Below are positions 52,201-63,134 of a stretch of DNA of 64,000 nucleotides, one piece after another; positions within the stretch are counted from its first letter, which is position 1; every line of letters begins with the position of its first letter. A model generated the notes under the pieces. That model saw nothing but the letters and a program-made list of their open reading frames with translations. It searched no databases and was not told the origin of the DNA. A program made the translations under genes and the position numbers. Source of the stretch: Bugula neritina (taxonomy: Eukaryota; Bryozoa; Gymnolaemata; Cheilostomatida; Bugulidae); contig OZ037767.1 in NCBI GenBank assembly GCA_964035545.1, positions 20,376,628-20,440,627 of the forward strand, read 5' to 3'.

Positions 52201-54567
52201 GTCCGAGGAGATTATCGGCAGCTATTTCGTCAGTCACAACTCTGTAATATATATTACTCTGCTATACTATGCATTACTCATAACTCTGTAATATATATTA
52301 CTATGCTATACTATGCATTACTCACAACTCTGTAATATATATTACTCTGCTATACTATGCATTACTCACAACTCTGTAATATATATTACTATGCTATACT
52401 ATATATAACTTACAGCTCTGTAATATATATATTACTATGCTATACTTTGCATTACTCACAACTCTGTAATATATATTACTATGCTATACTATATATTACT
52501 CACAACTCTGTAATATATATTACTACACTACACTTTATATTACTCACAGCTCTATAATATATATAAATTACTGACAACTCCATATTATAGATTACTATCT
52601 TATATACAAAGTATTATTACTCCAATGTGTTGTACAGAACTGTAACTTATAAGGTAAAGTTCTGCTCCCACAATCTGTCCATAGTTTACAGTAGAAAGGG
52701 TATATAGTGTACAGTAGAAAGGGTATATAGTGTACAGTAGAAAGGGTATATAGTGTACAGTAGAAAGGGTATATAGTATACAGTAGAAAGGGTATATAGT
52801 GTACAGTAGAAAGGGTATATAATGTACAGTAGAAAGGGTATATAGTGTACAGTAGAAAGGGTATATAGTATACAGTAGAAAGAGTATATAGTGTACAGTA
52901 GAAAGGGTATATAGTGTACAGTAGAAAGAGTATATAGTGTACAGTAGAAAGGGTATATAGTATACAGTAGAAAGGGTATATAGTGTATAGTAGAAAGGGT
53001 ATATAGTGTACAGTAGAAAGGGTATATAGTGTACAGTAGAAAGGGTATATAGTGTACAGTAGAAAGGGTATATAGTGTACAGTAGAAAGGGTATATAGTG
53101 TATAGTAGAAAGGGTATATAGTGTACAGTAGAAAGGGTATATAGTGTACAGTAGAAAGGGTATATAATGTACAGTAGAAAGGGTATATAGTGTACAGTAG
53201 AAAGGGTATATAGTATACAGTAGAAAGGGTATACAGTGTACAGTAGAAAGGGTATATAGTGTATAGTAGAAAGGGTATATAGTGTACAGTAGAAAGGGTA
53301 TATAGTATACAGTAGAAAGGGTATATAGTATACAGTAGAAAGGGTATATAGTGTACAGTAGAAAGAGTATACAGCAGAAAGGGTATATAGTGTACAGTAG
53401 AAAGGGTATATAGTGTACAGTAGAAAGGGTATATAGTATACAGTTGAAAGGGTATACAGTAGAAAGGGTATATAGTGTACAGTAGAAAGGGTATATAGTG
53501 TACAGTAGAAAGGGTATGTAGTGTACAGTAGAAAGGGTATATAGTATACAGTTGAAAGAGTGTACAGTAGAAAGGGTGTAAAGTAGAAAGGGTATATAGT
53601 ATACAGTTGAAAGGGTATACAGTAGAAAGGGTATATAGTGTACAGTAGAAAGGGTATATAGTGTATAGTAGAAAGGGTATATAGTGTACCGTAAAAGGGT
53701 ATACAGTAGAAAGAGCAGATTATTGTCATGTAAAGCATGTCAACCTGTGTTTGTCCCATGCTGTGAGAAAAGTGTGGGTCTCATCTACAAAGACGGCAGA
53801 CTTCTGTGTAGGCAAAATCTGTGTTAGCTGAGTTCCATTGAACGTGACGTTGGAGGTGCCAGTGCCTCCCGACTTTGTAGAAATTATTATATCACCCTTT
53901 CCTGTTGGCAAAAGAAAAGTTCACAAGTTAACGGATAACTCACACCAGCAGTACCAATATTAACACTAATTACTGTATAGTAGCCACTACTACTATGTAC
54001 TACTACTACTAGTTACTACTATTCCCTACTACGTACTCACACACCTACACCTTGCCCAGAACGAGCAAATATTTTCTTGTTGGAGATCCAGTCAGCTGTA
54101 AGCACCATTTCCACGCCACATATTTGTAAGGATATGACATCACGAACATCCACTCCCAGATTCTCTCCCCGTATAGTGATGAGAGTGCCAGGTGGGCCTT
54201 CATTGGGCGACACACCTTCAGATTCATTAAATAAACCTCGGCATAAAAACTGATTACACATCTTAGGCAAAAATTAAAAACAATTAAAAACAATTTAATC
54301 TTGTAAGTTGAGTACTTCATAGAAGTTATAAGTAAAATATAGGTATTGTTGCTAAACGTTACTCTGAGCATACAGACCATCTAAACAACTCTAAACCATT
54401 GAACAAACAATAAATATGTAATCAAAACAGACTTGTTGAAATTTAGAGTTTTTGCTGAACAATTACACTGGAGAGAAAGTCAAACAAAACAATTTTTTAT
54501 AAGTAAAGTCAAATAGATGAATATTGACACTAGCTGTACACATACCAGAAACTAAAGGTGGAGGCAT
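40207..54567 (-). CDS. EXOC2: Exocyst complex component 2 (Sec5), complete, 19 exons
   Basis: Exons: 54546-54567, 54051-54215, 53745-53901, 52098-52241, 50925-51011, 49633-49775, 49021-49150, 48436-48532, 47813-47942, 47124-47305, 46249-46393, 45729-45820, 45413-45558, 43726-43849, 42699-42927, 42271-42494, 41976-42170, 41233-41370, 40207-40419. They sum to 2763 nt (920 residues), all phases agreeing; vertebrate Sec5 has about 924. N terminus MPPPLVSG then SPNEGPPG, TIRGENLG, GDIIISTKSGGTGTS: the IPT/TIG domain that binds Ral GTPases in known Sec5. Then the helical Sec5 core: YLLENNAGTSFADLK, ADATRNTLGILNRFKFLF, AKGDYDLVINDYTRAK, NPAWECITTQYKWL, TPQRVLFVEELSELL, DKLDARLFDQYVELK, AHAEVYSIL, KFNKNGALQARI. 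Sec5 tethers secretory vesicles to the plasma membrane as part of the exocyst. Nearly every intron carries a minisatellite; several arrays overlap splice junctions. The first exon has only 22 coding nt. Confidence 0.97.
41025..41215. repeat. EXOC2: ~20-bp tandem repeat downstream of EXOC2 exon 18 donor
   Basis: About nine units of GTAATATATAGAGTATGCAG, starting about 20 nt into the intron after exon 41233-41370. Confidence 0.9.
41558..41722 (+). pseudogene. LINE polyprotein C-terminal remnant in an EXOC2 intron
   Basis: Antisense to EXOC2, in the intron between exons 17 and 18. Plus-strand translation gives GKRKGGRPKRSWMDTI, GDDMKRWDLKPEDAEDWER, then TGA in the place of a usual Trp, then RTLIEIGSLQTGHPYRTTT. 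The GRPKRSW..DI..D motif is typical of the very end of invertebrate LINE ORF2. Only the last fragment is present and it is broken by the stop. Confidence 0.8.
42955..43555. repeat. EXOC2: 39-bp minisatellite in EXOC2 intron 14
   Basis: About 15 copies of a 39-bp unit (GTAGCACATGAGTATTGGTG) fill most of the intron between exons 14 and 15, ending about 25 nt before the exon 15 acceptor. On the minus strand all three frames stay open, giving spurious frames of over 200 codons. Confidence 0.96.
44460..44755. repeat. EXOC2: Degenerate ~33-bp repeat in EXOC2 intron 13
   Basis: About eight irregular units built on GTGGGAGGGGCCTACTGAGT in the 1.56-kb intron between exons 13 and 14. The rest of that intron shows no further feature. 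Confidence 0.85.
46387..46640. repeat. EXOC2: 31-bp minisatellite overlapping the EXOC2 exon 11 acceptor
   Basis: Seven to eight units of 31 bp (plus strand AGCAACCAGTAAACAGATGA). On the transcript strand, the real acceptor reads GTTTACTAG then TTGCTAGG (exon 11); the repeat copies read GTTTACTGG then TTGCTAGG, so the unit spans the junction but lacks the acceptor AG. Confidence 0.92.
47306..47822. repeat. EXOC2: 28-bp minisatellite filling EXOC2 intron 9 and spanning its donor
   Basis: About 17 units of 28 bp occupy almost the whole 507-bp intron 9. On the transcript strand the unit is GAATACACTG then GTAACTATATATACTGTA; exon 9 itself ends GAATACACCG then GTAACTATATATA. Each unit therefore repeats the last ten exon bases and the donor. 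Confidence 0.96.
47990..48115. repeat. CATGTCATATGACATG-type palindromic repeat
   Basis: Clustered short palindromes of ATGACATG and its complement in EXOC2 intron 8. Confidence 0.8.
48660..49045. repeat. EXOC2: 42-bp minisatellite spanning the EXOC2 exon 7 donor
   Basis: Eight intronic units plus the junction itself. On the transcript strand each unit contains TACCTCCAACTATCAG then GTATT; exon 7 ends CTGCCTCCAACTATCAG then GTATTTACTAG. Units mostly alternate between AGTTAAT and AGTAAAT variants on the plus strand, a two-unit (84-bp) higher-order pattern. Translation shows the exon-end motif LPPTIR repeated. Confidence 0.96.
50575..50935. repeat. EXOC2: ~35-bp minisatellite spanning the EXOC2 exon 5 donor
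   Basis: About nine to ten units, with length variants carrying an extra CTAGTCATAC. On the transcript strand exon 5 ends TCTAGCAGCAG then GTAAGTCTTGTTCTCAGAC; units read TATAGCAGCAG then GTACGTCCTATTCTCAGAC. The donor and the last exon bases are part of the unit. Confidence 0.95.
51025..51535. repeat. EXOC2: 25-bp minisatellite beside the EXOC2 exon 5 acceptor
   Basis: About 20 units of GTATGTATAGTATATATGTG plus five bases, ending about 15 nt from the exon 5 acceptor (TAATTTTAG). The branch-point region of the intron would lie in or next to the array. Confidence 0.95.
52233..52565. repeat. EXOC2: 44-bp minisatellite spanning the EXOC2 exon 4 acceptor
   Basis: About seven units. On the transcript strand exon 4 begins ATATATATTACAG then AGTTGTGACTGACG; units read ATATATATTACAG then AGTTGTGAGTAATGC. 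The unit includes the acceptor and eight exon bases. Confidence 0.95.
52680..53705. repeat. EXOC2: 23-bp minisatellite in EXOC2 intron 3
   Basis: About 44 units of TATATAGTGTACAGTAGAAA plus GGG. Translation repeats every 23 residues, confirming a unit not divisible by 3, yet no stop arises on the minus strand, giving a spurious 357-codon frame. The array ends about 40 nt from the exon 3 donor. Confidence 0.96.
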
Positions 54568-56212
54568 CACTAGTTACGCTTCTCCATTACAGTCCAATCT
54601 TTATTGATATAAGTGTTGTGAAATAATAATAGAACTTTGTCTCCTTAAAAATATAAAATAATATTCCATGAATTATTAAATAGAAATATCATTTTGAAAT
54701 ACTGTAATTCATAAAAAATAATATTTAAATTTGACAACTTGCCCTGAAAAGTTAAACAAATAAAACCACAAAATATGGCTAGATTACAAAAATAACAACT
54801 AATTTATTAGTTGCTAAAATGTTTAATTTTATTTAAAATAACATAGATGAGTGCATTTTGAGCTTTTTTAAACACATGCAAAAACACTAAAAACTAGTGC
54901 AATTTTCATAAACATAAAAATTCGCTATAATCAATTGTGTGTTCAGCCCAATGCCAACACTACTACTAGTAAAGCTTAAACCTCAAAACAAATTGAGTGT
55001 AGGTAGAATATGGCTAAGTTTAGTATCATAATGAATAATGGAAATCTTAATTCCAACAACACTAACACTATGATTACTATGATTAACATTAACAGTCATG
55101 AGTAATTAGTAATAATTTTTTTATTTTGTACTTAATTTTTATTTTGAATAGCTTTTACTTTTAGACATCACTCATTTGTCTTGGATTAGATTTGATGATT
55201 TACTTTTAGTTTTAGGTTTATATTACTCATTTACATTATGATTATGACTACATTTAGTTTTACTTTATCAATATCATTATTATAATGATTATAATTAATA
55301 TTATAATAATAATTATTATGATTATGATTATTATAATCATATTGATAATCGTGTGGTAATAATAATCATAATGATTATCAATATCATTATCTGTATCACT
55401 AAATGATTATCATTGTGTCTATGAAATGAATACTTTGAGTTTGTAATCATTAAAAGTAAATCAGTAAATTCACTAAATCAATATCATAATGATAATGATA
55501 ATGTCAATGATATGCCATGGGCCTGGGCAATCATTTTATCTTTATAGTTCTACAATGTTATTGTAGTCGACATTTTCTAAAAAAATTTATGCTATATAAA
55601 ACTGCATATATAACTACAAAAAATACTGCTTATAATATTAATGATTTTTCATAACTTGTTGCTAAAACTTCTGGTTTTGGTGACCAAAATAAAATTGCGA
55701 GTTCTACTAAATGGCTAAAACTTGAATCAATGATTAAACTTCCTACAGCTGAATAGCTTTGTTTCTTTGTTCAGCAATGAGTACTCCAAAAAAAACCTAT
55801 GATCCAAGGCTTTAACAAAGTTAACCAGTTACCAAGTAACTACAGACGTAACGCGAAACGCGAAACGCTCATCATTACCCACCCAAATTGCTTAGATAAA
55901 TAAAGAATGCAGGTTATTTAGCCTATAAAAGAAAATATATTTCGAAATTGTGTCACTAGATAAGAATCCTTGAACCAATCAATTATATTATTACCAATTC
56001 CTAGCCGCACAGGCTAATAATAGGGTGCGGCGAAAAACTTAATCTTCATTTACCATTAATGATTTGAAAATTAAGCTGGAAAGAAATTTCAATTCCTCAT
56101 TATAATTATTATTCACACTTCATTTAGTTTTACCATCCACGGCTGAGCGCTTTATGCTCGTAATTGGGTTATAAATAATAAAGTTACTTATCCTATAGTG
56201 CACAAACCAAGC
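54568..56212. promoter_or_regulatory. Divergent intergenic region between EXOC2 and the CLIC gene
   Basis: EXOC2 (minus) and the CLIC-like gene (plus) start head to head 1.6 kb apart between their first coding exons. The sequence is AT-rich with triplet-like ATAATGATTATCA inverted repeats at 55260-55510. No TATA box or element can be assigned. It must contain both promoters and 5' UTRs unless further upstream exons exist. Confidence 0.5.
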
Positions 56213-59200
56213 ATGGCTGAAGAGTCAGAATCCACTCTACCACTTGTTGAATTATTTATCAAGGTAATACTAATAGTTAATGTTATAGTAATACTAATAC
56301 TTACACTTAGAGTTAGTCTTATACTTATAGTTTAGGTTATGCTAATACTAATAGTAATACTAATAGATTAGTAATACTAATACTAATAGTAATAGTAATA
56401 CTACTAGTACTAGTAATACTAATACTAATAGAATAGTAAATGTAATACTATAATTATTAATATTAGTATTACTAATAGTAATACTAATAGTAATACTAAT
56501 ACTAATAGTAATAGTAATTGTAATACTAATAGTAATACTAACTTCTAAGTGTAACGTAATAGTAATACTAATAACAAATGTAATACTACTAGTACTAGTA
56601 ATAAGTAATAAGTCAAGTAACACTAGTAACAGTCTAACACTAAAAGTAAATACTAATACAAATAGTAATACTAATCGGTATTTCACTAATACTAATAGTA
56701 ATACTAATAGTAATTAATTTCTATTAGTAATAGTTATACTAATACTAATACTATTAGTAATAGTAATACTAATACTGACTCTGAGAGTGAGCATAATTAT
56801 TATTTTTATAAGTATTATTAATTAATATTATTATAATTATAATGCTGCAGTACTACCACTAGTACTAAAACTAATATTAGTCATATGTTTAATTTAATGG
56901 TTTTTTTCTAGTTTTATAAATTCATTAAATCTAATATTCAATTGTAATAATCATATTTGACAAACATAAATGTTTAATTAGTAATTACTAGTAAAATGAA
57001 AAATATCAAGAATTTTATTTATATGATAGTAGAATCATCTTAAATTATTGCTTATACTAATACCTGGTGGCACTAGCAATGGCTTGGTTGCCCCCAAAGT
57101 AATTTAAAATAAAACTTTGTAATTGATAATTGTGCTAATTATAATGCTATTTCTATTAGTTATAGTTGAAGTAAAAGTTAGTTATATACTAGCAACAATC
57201 ATATTATGCTGATCTAAATTATGTCAGTGAAAGTCCAAACGTGAGTGTTTCAGTGACTGTTGAGATAAGTGTAGCCAGTAGTGTTAAATGCTGTACCTAC
57301 CTCTCTCACCCACAAACTCTGCTTAAGTCACCAAATCACTATGTAGGTGTAGGCGTACCAGTTTCAGGGCAAGTTAATCATTTTTGTACTAACGTGAAAA
57401 TGCACTCATAATTACTATTAGCAAGTTTCTGAACTGTTAGAATCTTATATTCAAATGTTATTCGCCAGTTGAAGAAAAATCTACTTCTAAAACACTACCA
57501 TAGCATGCCAAGCTGTATGAGTTTCATTTCCCAAAGTAGTGGTTGTGTACAGGGGAAAGCAATTGCTAACAGTGTTGCTGCAGCTGACATTACAAGAATT
57601 TAGAGTTGGCTAATTTGCTGAGTTTTTTTATTTGGGTTAGTATTTTCTTGGACTGATTGAATAATATTTTAGCAGTTGAATATTAACTCAGTGACTAACA
57701 AATTTATAACACTATTGAGCATCTATCTGTTTGTGTTTACATCAGAACATCAGAAACATCCTTACATCTAATTGGCCATATAATTGTAAAATATGTTGAT
57801 ATTAGACGGTTAGCTGTTAGGGCTTTATTTGAAAAGTCCTTCATTTGTTTGATGAGTAAAATCAGGTCTATGTTATGACAACACATCAGCCTCACTATTA
57901 GTAGTAACCGGGCTATAAAGATAAATACAGGTTGAGATAGATAGTAACCCTGCCTAATAATAGAGTTCTAGCTGAATGCAACAGTGCTATTGTTAATGCA
58001 ACAAGATAAAAGGTGTTATTTTGTATTGAATTGCATTTCCAGCAGTAGTTCATTGATAAAAATCTTTCCTGTTTGCGTTTGCACAACATACTGACTTTTT
58101 TATTGAAGTAATAAAACCCTAAAGCTGCTATCAGCTTGCTGATTGCCAGTCCTTGTAGCTGGTAGTGGTTCCCTGATTTTATCAACAAGTATTCAAAGTT
58201 ATTGGGTGGCTTCACAATAAAGTTTTTTTAGGAACCTGGGCTATTGCTTTCATTTATATTTCATATGTGTTAGTTTTATCTTTTTTATATGTTGCTACCA
58301 ATTACCAAGATATTGTTGTTTTTAGTAGCTAGGAATACATGTTAGTCTAAAATCTACATCGTGTAGGCGTAATTACTGACACTATCTTTAAGATAAACTT
58401 CATACCTCTAACATGTCTTGAGGGAGTCCTTAGATTTCCTAAAGATAACCACTGTTTCTATTAACGGTGCCCAAGCATTTCGTGCTGATAATAAACAGTA
58501 TAATATAAGTAATAGAATTAATACTGGGCTGTAGGCATCAAGCATTGACAAGGAGAGAAAAGGATCATGTCCCATGTGTCACCAGTGGTTCATGGCTTTC
58601 TTCATACTCTCCGAACAAGGCTATTGTGACCTACTAGTCACTACAATCGTGTCTGAAAATCCTCCAAAATACTTTCTAGAGCTTGGTACCAGTCGAAGAC
58701 TACCAGACGTTCGAGTTGTCAGAGGTACGCCCCCATCTGCTGATACAGAACTTTTTAGTTCAATGGTTATTCTATGTTGATTTCACTTGCAGAGTATATT
58801 AATGGTTATGCAATGAAGTCAACTCTCGATTAATGAAAAATATTATCTTGTTGATTTTGCCAAAGCCGAGATATTGTGATATTTGTGTTCATAAGGTTGC
58901 CAGGAGAATATTTACAGTGAGCTTGTTTGTAGGACAGCTGAATGGTGTAGATATCACCGACTTGATTTGTGACACCAACGATGAGATTGAGGAATTCATG
59001 CGAAAGTTTGGCTGTGAAGACTTGCTCACCTGGAAGGAGTCAAAGTCAGAGCAGGCTGTCGAGGATGTGTTTGCTGACCTTTACAGGGTAACTATTACCT
59101 ACATACAACTCCTATCTATTACCTACATACAACTCCTATCTATTACCTACATACAACTCCTATCTATTACCTACATACAACTCCTATCTATTACCTACAT

Positions 59201-62200
59201 ACAACTCCTATCTATTACCTACACACAACTCCTATCTATTACCTACACACAACTCCTATCTATTACCTACATACAACTCCTATCTATTACCTACATACAA
59301 CTCCTATTTACTACCTACATACAACTCCTATCTATTACCTACACACAACTCCTATCTATTACCTACATACAACTCCTATCTATTACCTACACACAACTCC
59401 TATCTATTACCTACATACAACTCCTATCTATTACCTACACACAACTCCTATCTATTACCTACATACAACTCCTATCTATTACCTACATACAACTCCTATT
59501 TACTACCTACATACAACTCCTATCTATTACCTACACACAACTCCTATCTACTACCTACATACAACTCCTATCTATTACCTACATACAACTCCTATCTATT
59601 ACCTACATACAACTCCTATCTATTACCTACATACAACTCCTATCTATTACCTACACACAACTCCTATCTATTACCTACATACAACTCCTATCTATTACCT
59701 ACACACAACTCCTATCTATTACCTACATACAACTCCTATCTATTACCTACATACAACTCCTATCTATTACCTACATACAACTCCTATCTATTACCTACAT
59801 ACAACTCCTATCTATTACCTACATACAACTCCTATCTATTACCTACATACAACTCCTATCTATTGGTTACATACAACTCCTATCTATTACCTACACACAA
59901 CTCCTATCTATTACCTACACACAACTCCTATCTATTACCTACACACAACTCCTATCTATTACCTACACACAACTCCTATTTACTACCTACATACAACTCC
60001 TATCTATTACCTACACACAACTCCTATCTATTACCTACATACAACTCCTATCTATTGGTTACATACAACTCCTATCTATTACCTACACACAACTCCTATC
60101 TATTACCTACACACAACTCCTATCTATTACCTACATACAACTCCTATCTATTACCTACATACAACTCCTATCTATTGGTTACATACAACTCCTATCTATT
60201 ACCTACATACAACTCCTATCTATTACCTACATACAACTCCTATCTATTACCTACATACAACTCCTATCCATTACCTACATACAACTCCTATCTATTACCT
60301 ACATACAACTCCTATCTATTAGTTACATACAACTCCTATCTATTGGTTACATACAACTCCTATCTATTAGTTACATACAACTCCTATCTATTACCTACAT
60401 ACAACTCCTATCTATTACCTACACACAACTCCTATCTATTACCTACATACAACTCCTATCTATTACCTACATACAACTCCTATCTATTACCTACATACAA
60501 CTCCTATCCATTACCTACATACAACTCCTATCTATTAGTTACATACAACTCCTATCTATTACCTACATACAACTCCTATCTATTACCTACATACAACTCC
60601 TATCTATTGGTTACATACAACTCCTATCTATTACCTACACACAACTCCTATCTATTACCTACACACAACTCCTATCTATTACCTACACACAACTCCTATC
60701 TATTACCTACATACAACTCCTATCTATTACCTACATACAACTCCTATCTATTACCTACATACAACTCCTATCCATTACCTACATACAACTCCTATCTATT
60801 ACCTACATACAACTCCTATCTATTACCTACATACAACTCCTATCTATTGGTTACATACAACTCCTATCTATTAGTTACATACAACTCCTATCTATTACCT
60901 ACATACAACTCCTATCTATTACCTACACACAACTCCTATCTATTACCTACATACAACTCCTATCTATTACCTACATACAACTCCTATCTATTACCTACAT
61001 ACAACTCCTATCCATTACCTACATACAACTCCTATCTATTAGTTACATACAAATCCTATCTATTACCTACATACAACTCCTATCTATTACCTACATACAA
61101 CTCCTATCTATTACCTACATACAACTCCTATCTATTGGTTACATACAACTCCTATCTATTACCTACACACAACTCCTATCTATTACCTACACACAACTCC
61201 TATCTATTACCTACACACAACTCCTATCTATTACCTACACACAACTCCTATCTATTACCTACATACAACTCCTATCTATTACCTACATACAACTCCTATC
61301 TATTACCTACACACAACTCCTATCTATTGGTTACATACAACTCCTATCTATTACCTACACACAACTCCTATCTATTACCTACACACAACTCCTATCTATT
61401 ACCTACACACAACTCCTATCTATTACCTACACACAACTCCTATCTATTACCTACATACAACTCCTATCTATTACCTACATACAACTCCTATCTATTACCT
61501 ACATACAACTCCTATCTATTACCAACACACAACTCCTATCTATTACCTACACACAACTCCTATCTATTACCTACATACAACTCCTATCTATTAGTTACAT
61601 ACAACTCTTATCTATTACCTACATACAACTCCTAACTATTACCTACACACAACTCCTATCTATTACCTACATACAACTCCTATCTATTACCTACATACAA
61701 CTCCTATCTATTACCTACATACAACTCCTATCTACTACCTACACACAACTCCTATCTATTACCTACATACAACTCCTATCTATTAGTTACATACAACTCC
61801 TATCTATTACCTACATACAACTCCTATCTACTACCTACACACAACTCCTATCTATTACCTACATACAACTCCTATCTATTACCTACATACAACTCCTATC
61901 TATTACCTACATACAACTCCTATCTACTACCTACACACAACTCCTATCTATTACCTACATACACCTCCTATCTATTACCTACATACAACTCCTATCTATT
62001 ACCTACATACAACTCCTATCTATTACCTACATACAACTTCTATCTATTACCTACATACAACTCCTATCTATTACCTACATACAACTCCTATCTATTAGTT
62101 ACATACAACTCCTATCTATTACCTACATACAACTCCTATCTATTACCTACATACAACTCCTATCTATTAGTTACATACAACTCCTATCTATTACCTACAT

Positions 62201-63134
62201 ACAACTCCTATCCATTACCTACACACAACTCCTATCTATTAGTTACACGCAACTCCGTAGTTGGTTGATATCAAGGGAACTGTTTTAGTTTAATGTTACG
62301 CGGGAATTCTTGTTGAATTTTTCAAACTTCTAAAGGTCTTCACATAATAATGGCAGACCAATTTAGGCACCTGCATTTTCAAAATGGATTTAGTGGTGAC
62401 AGGGAACTGCTGGTTTTTTCTGAAATATCTCAACGTTTTATACTCACCACTCTTTCAATGTATACATATTTTCCTGTGGCGTAAAGAAGACTTTATTTAA
62501 ATCTACAAAAAACAGTAGCTGTATATGGAGCACCGTAATCTTGTACCTCCAGCTAATATGAATGCGTATCACCAGAGTATAACAGCCAATGAGCCATATT
62601 GTGAAAGAGTATTGTGAGAGCGTATCTTGCACTATTAGTATCCGTAGGTTTTAAGGCAGGTTGCAATCTGATAGATGACTGAACAGGTCGTATGTGGACT
62701 GTTTCACTTACTTGACTTCATTCATGGTCACTGGAGAATGTCAAATAGCTAGAGACTTGTGTGTGTAACTTAACTTGAGGGCTAATAATGTGTTATATGT
62801 GTTTGTTTAACTCTTTGAGTCACTCAAAATGCTAATATTATATTTTGGAAGTATATTTATAGACCAAATCTGAATTGTTAATCTAACATGTTTGTACGTA
62901 ACCATTCCTGGTGTGGATTTGGCATTGTTTATAGTATTTTGCATGTAAGCTATTTTTGTGTAGGATTTCAACGGATTGCTGCAAACAGGAAACACTGGTT
63001 CCGTGAACAAAGTGTTGATCAACCTGGACAGGTTTCTGCAGCAGAAAGGGACCAAGTTCTTGTTGAAAGACACATTCACCTATGCTGACTGCCAATTGCT
63101 GCCTAAACTTCAACACCTCAGAGTGGCTGCTAAG
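56213..63134 (+). CDS. Chloride intracellular channel (CLIC/EXC-4) family protein, 3' partial
   Basis: Exons 56213-56263, 58535-58724, 58933-59087, 62964-63134; phases agree, giving 189 codons, open at the 3' end. Exon 1 reads MAEESESTLPLVELFIK, very close to the start of vertebrate CLICs. Exon 2 carries the glutaredoxin-like motif GSCPMCHQWFM (Cys 29 and 32), then SENPPKYFLELG. Exon 3 has NGVDITDLICDTNDEIEEF and exon 4 the all-alpha C-terminal half, with LLKDTFTYADCQLLPKLQHL, the conserved CLIC signature around ADC.LLPKL. CLICs have a glutathione-transferase fold and occur in soluble and membrane-associated forms; nematode EXC-4 acts in tubulogenesis. The remaining C-terminal exons (about 50-70 residues) should lie beyond the right edge or were not recognised in the last 0.9 kb. 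Exon 2 uses a rather weak acceptor (GGGCTGTAG). Confidence 0.93.
56258..56780. repeat. TAATACTAATAG hexamer-type repeat starting at the CLIC exon 1 donor
   Basis: Irregular TAATAC/TAATAG units begin with the donor itself (AAG then GTAATACTAATAG) and continue for about 500 bp of intron 1. Confidence 0.88.
56781..58534. other. Rest of CLIC intron 1
   Basis: AT-rich intron sequence. No exon, repeat array or RNA gene recognised. Confidence 0.6.
59090..62262. repeat. 24-bp minisatellite, about 130 copies, filling CLIC intron 3
   Basis: Unit TATTACCTACATACAACTCC plus TATC, starting about 5 nt after the exon 3 donor (AGG then GTAACTATTACC). Variants: ACACAC for ACATAC, GGTTAC and AGTTAC for ACCTAC. 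As 24 is a multiple of 3 and the unit lacks a stop, the exon 3 frame runs on through the array for over 1000 codons (repeating ITYIQLLS) to a TAG near 62288. Confidence 0.97.
62263..62963. other. End of CLIC intron 3
   Basis: Unique AT-rich sequence between the minisatellite and the exon 4 acceptor (TTTTTGTGTAG). No other feature seen. Confidence 0.6.

Noticed and set aside
46387-53705. CRISPR-like array of regular repeats
   Set aside because: Units are contiguous with no unique spacers, lie in introns of a eukaryotic gene, and no associated genes exist.
52686-53759. 357-codon Tyr/Leu-rich frame
   Set aside because: The 23-bp repeat is stop-free in all three minus-strand frames; it only joins EXOC2 exon 3 by reading through the donor.
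59863-61635. 590-codon open frame in the CLIC intron
   Set aside because: Second frame of the 24-bp minisatellite; no unique coding sequence.
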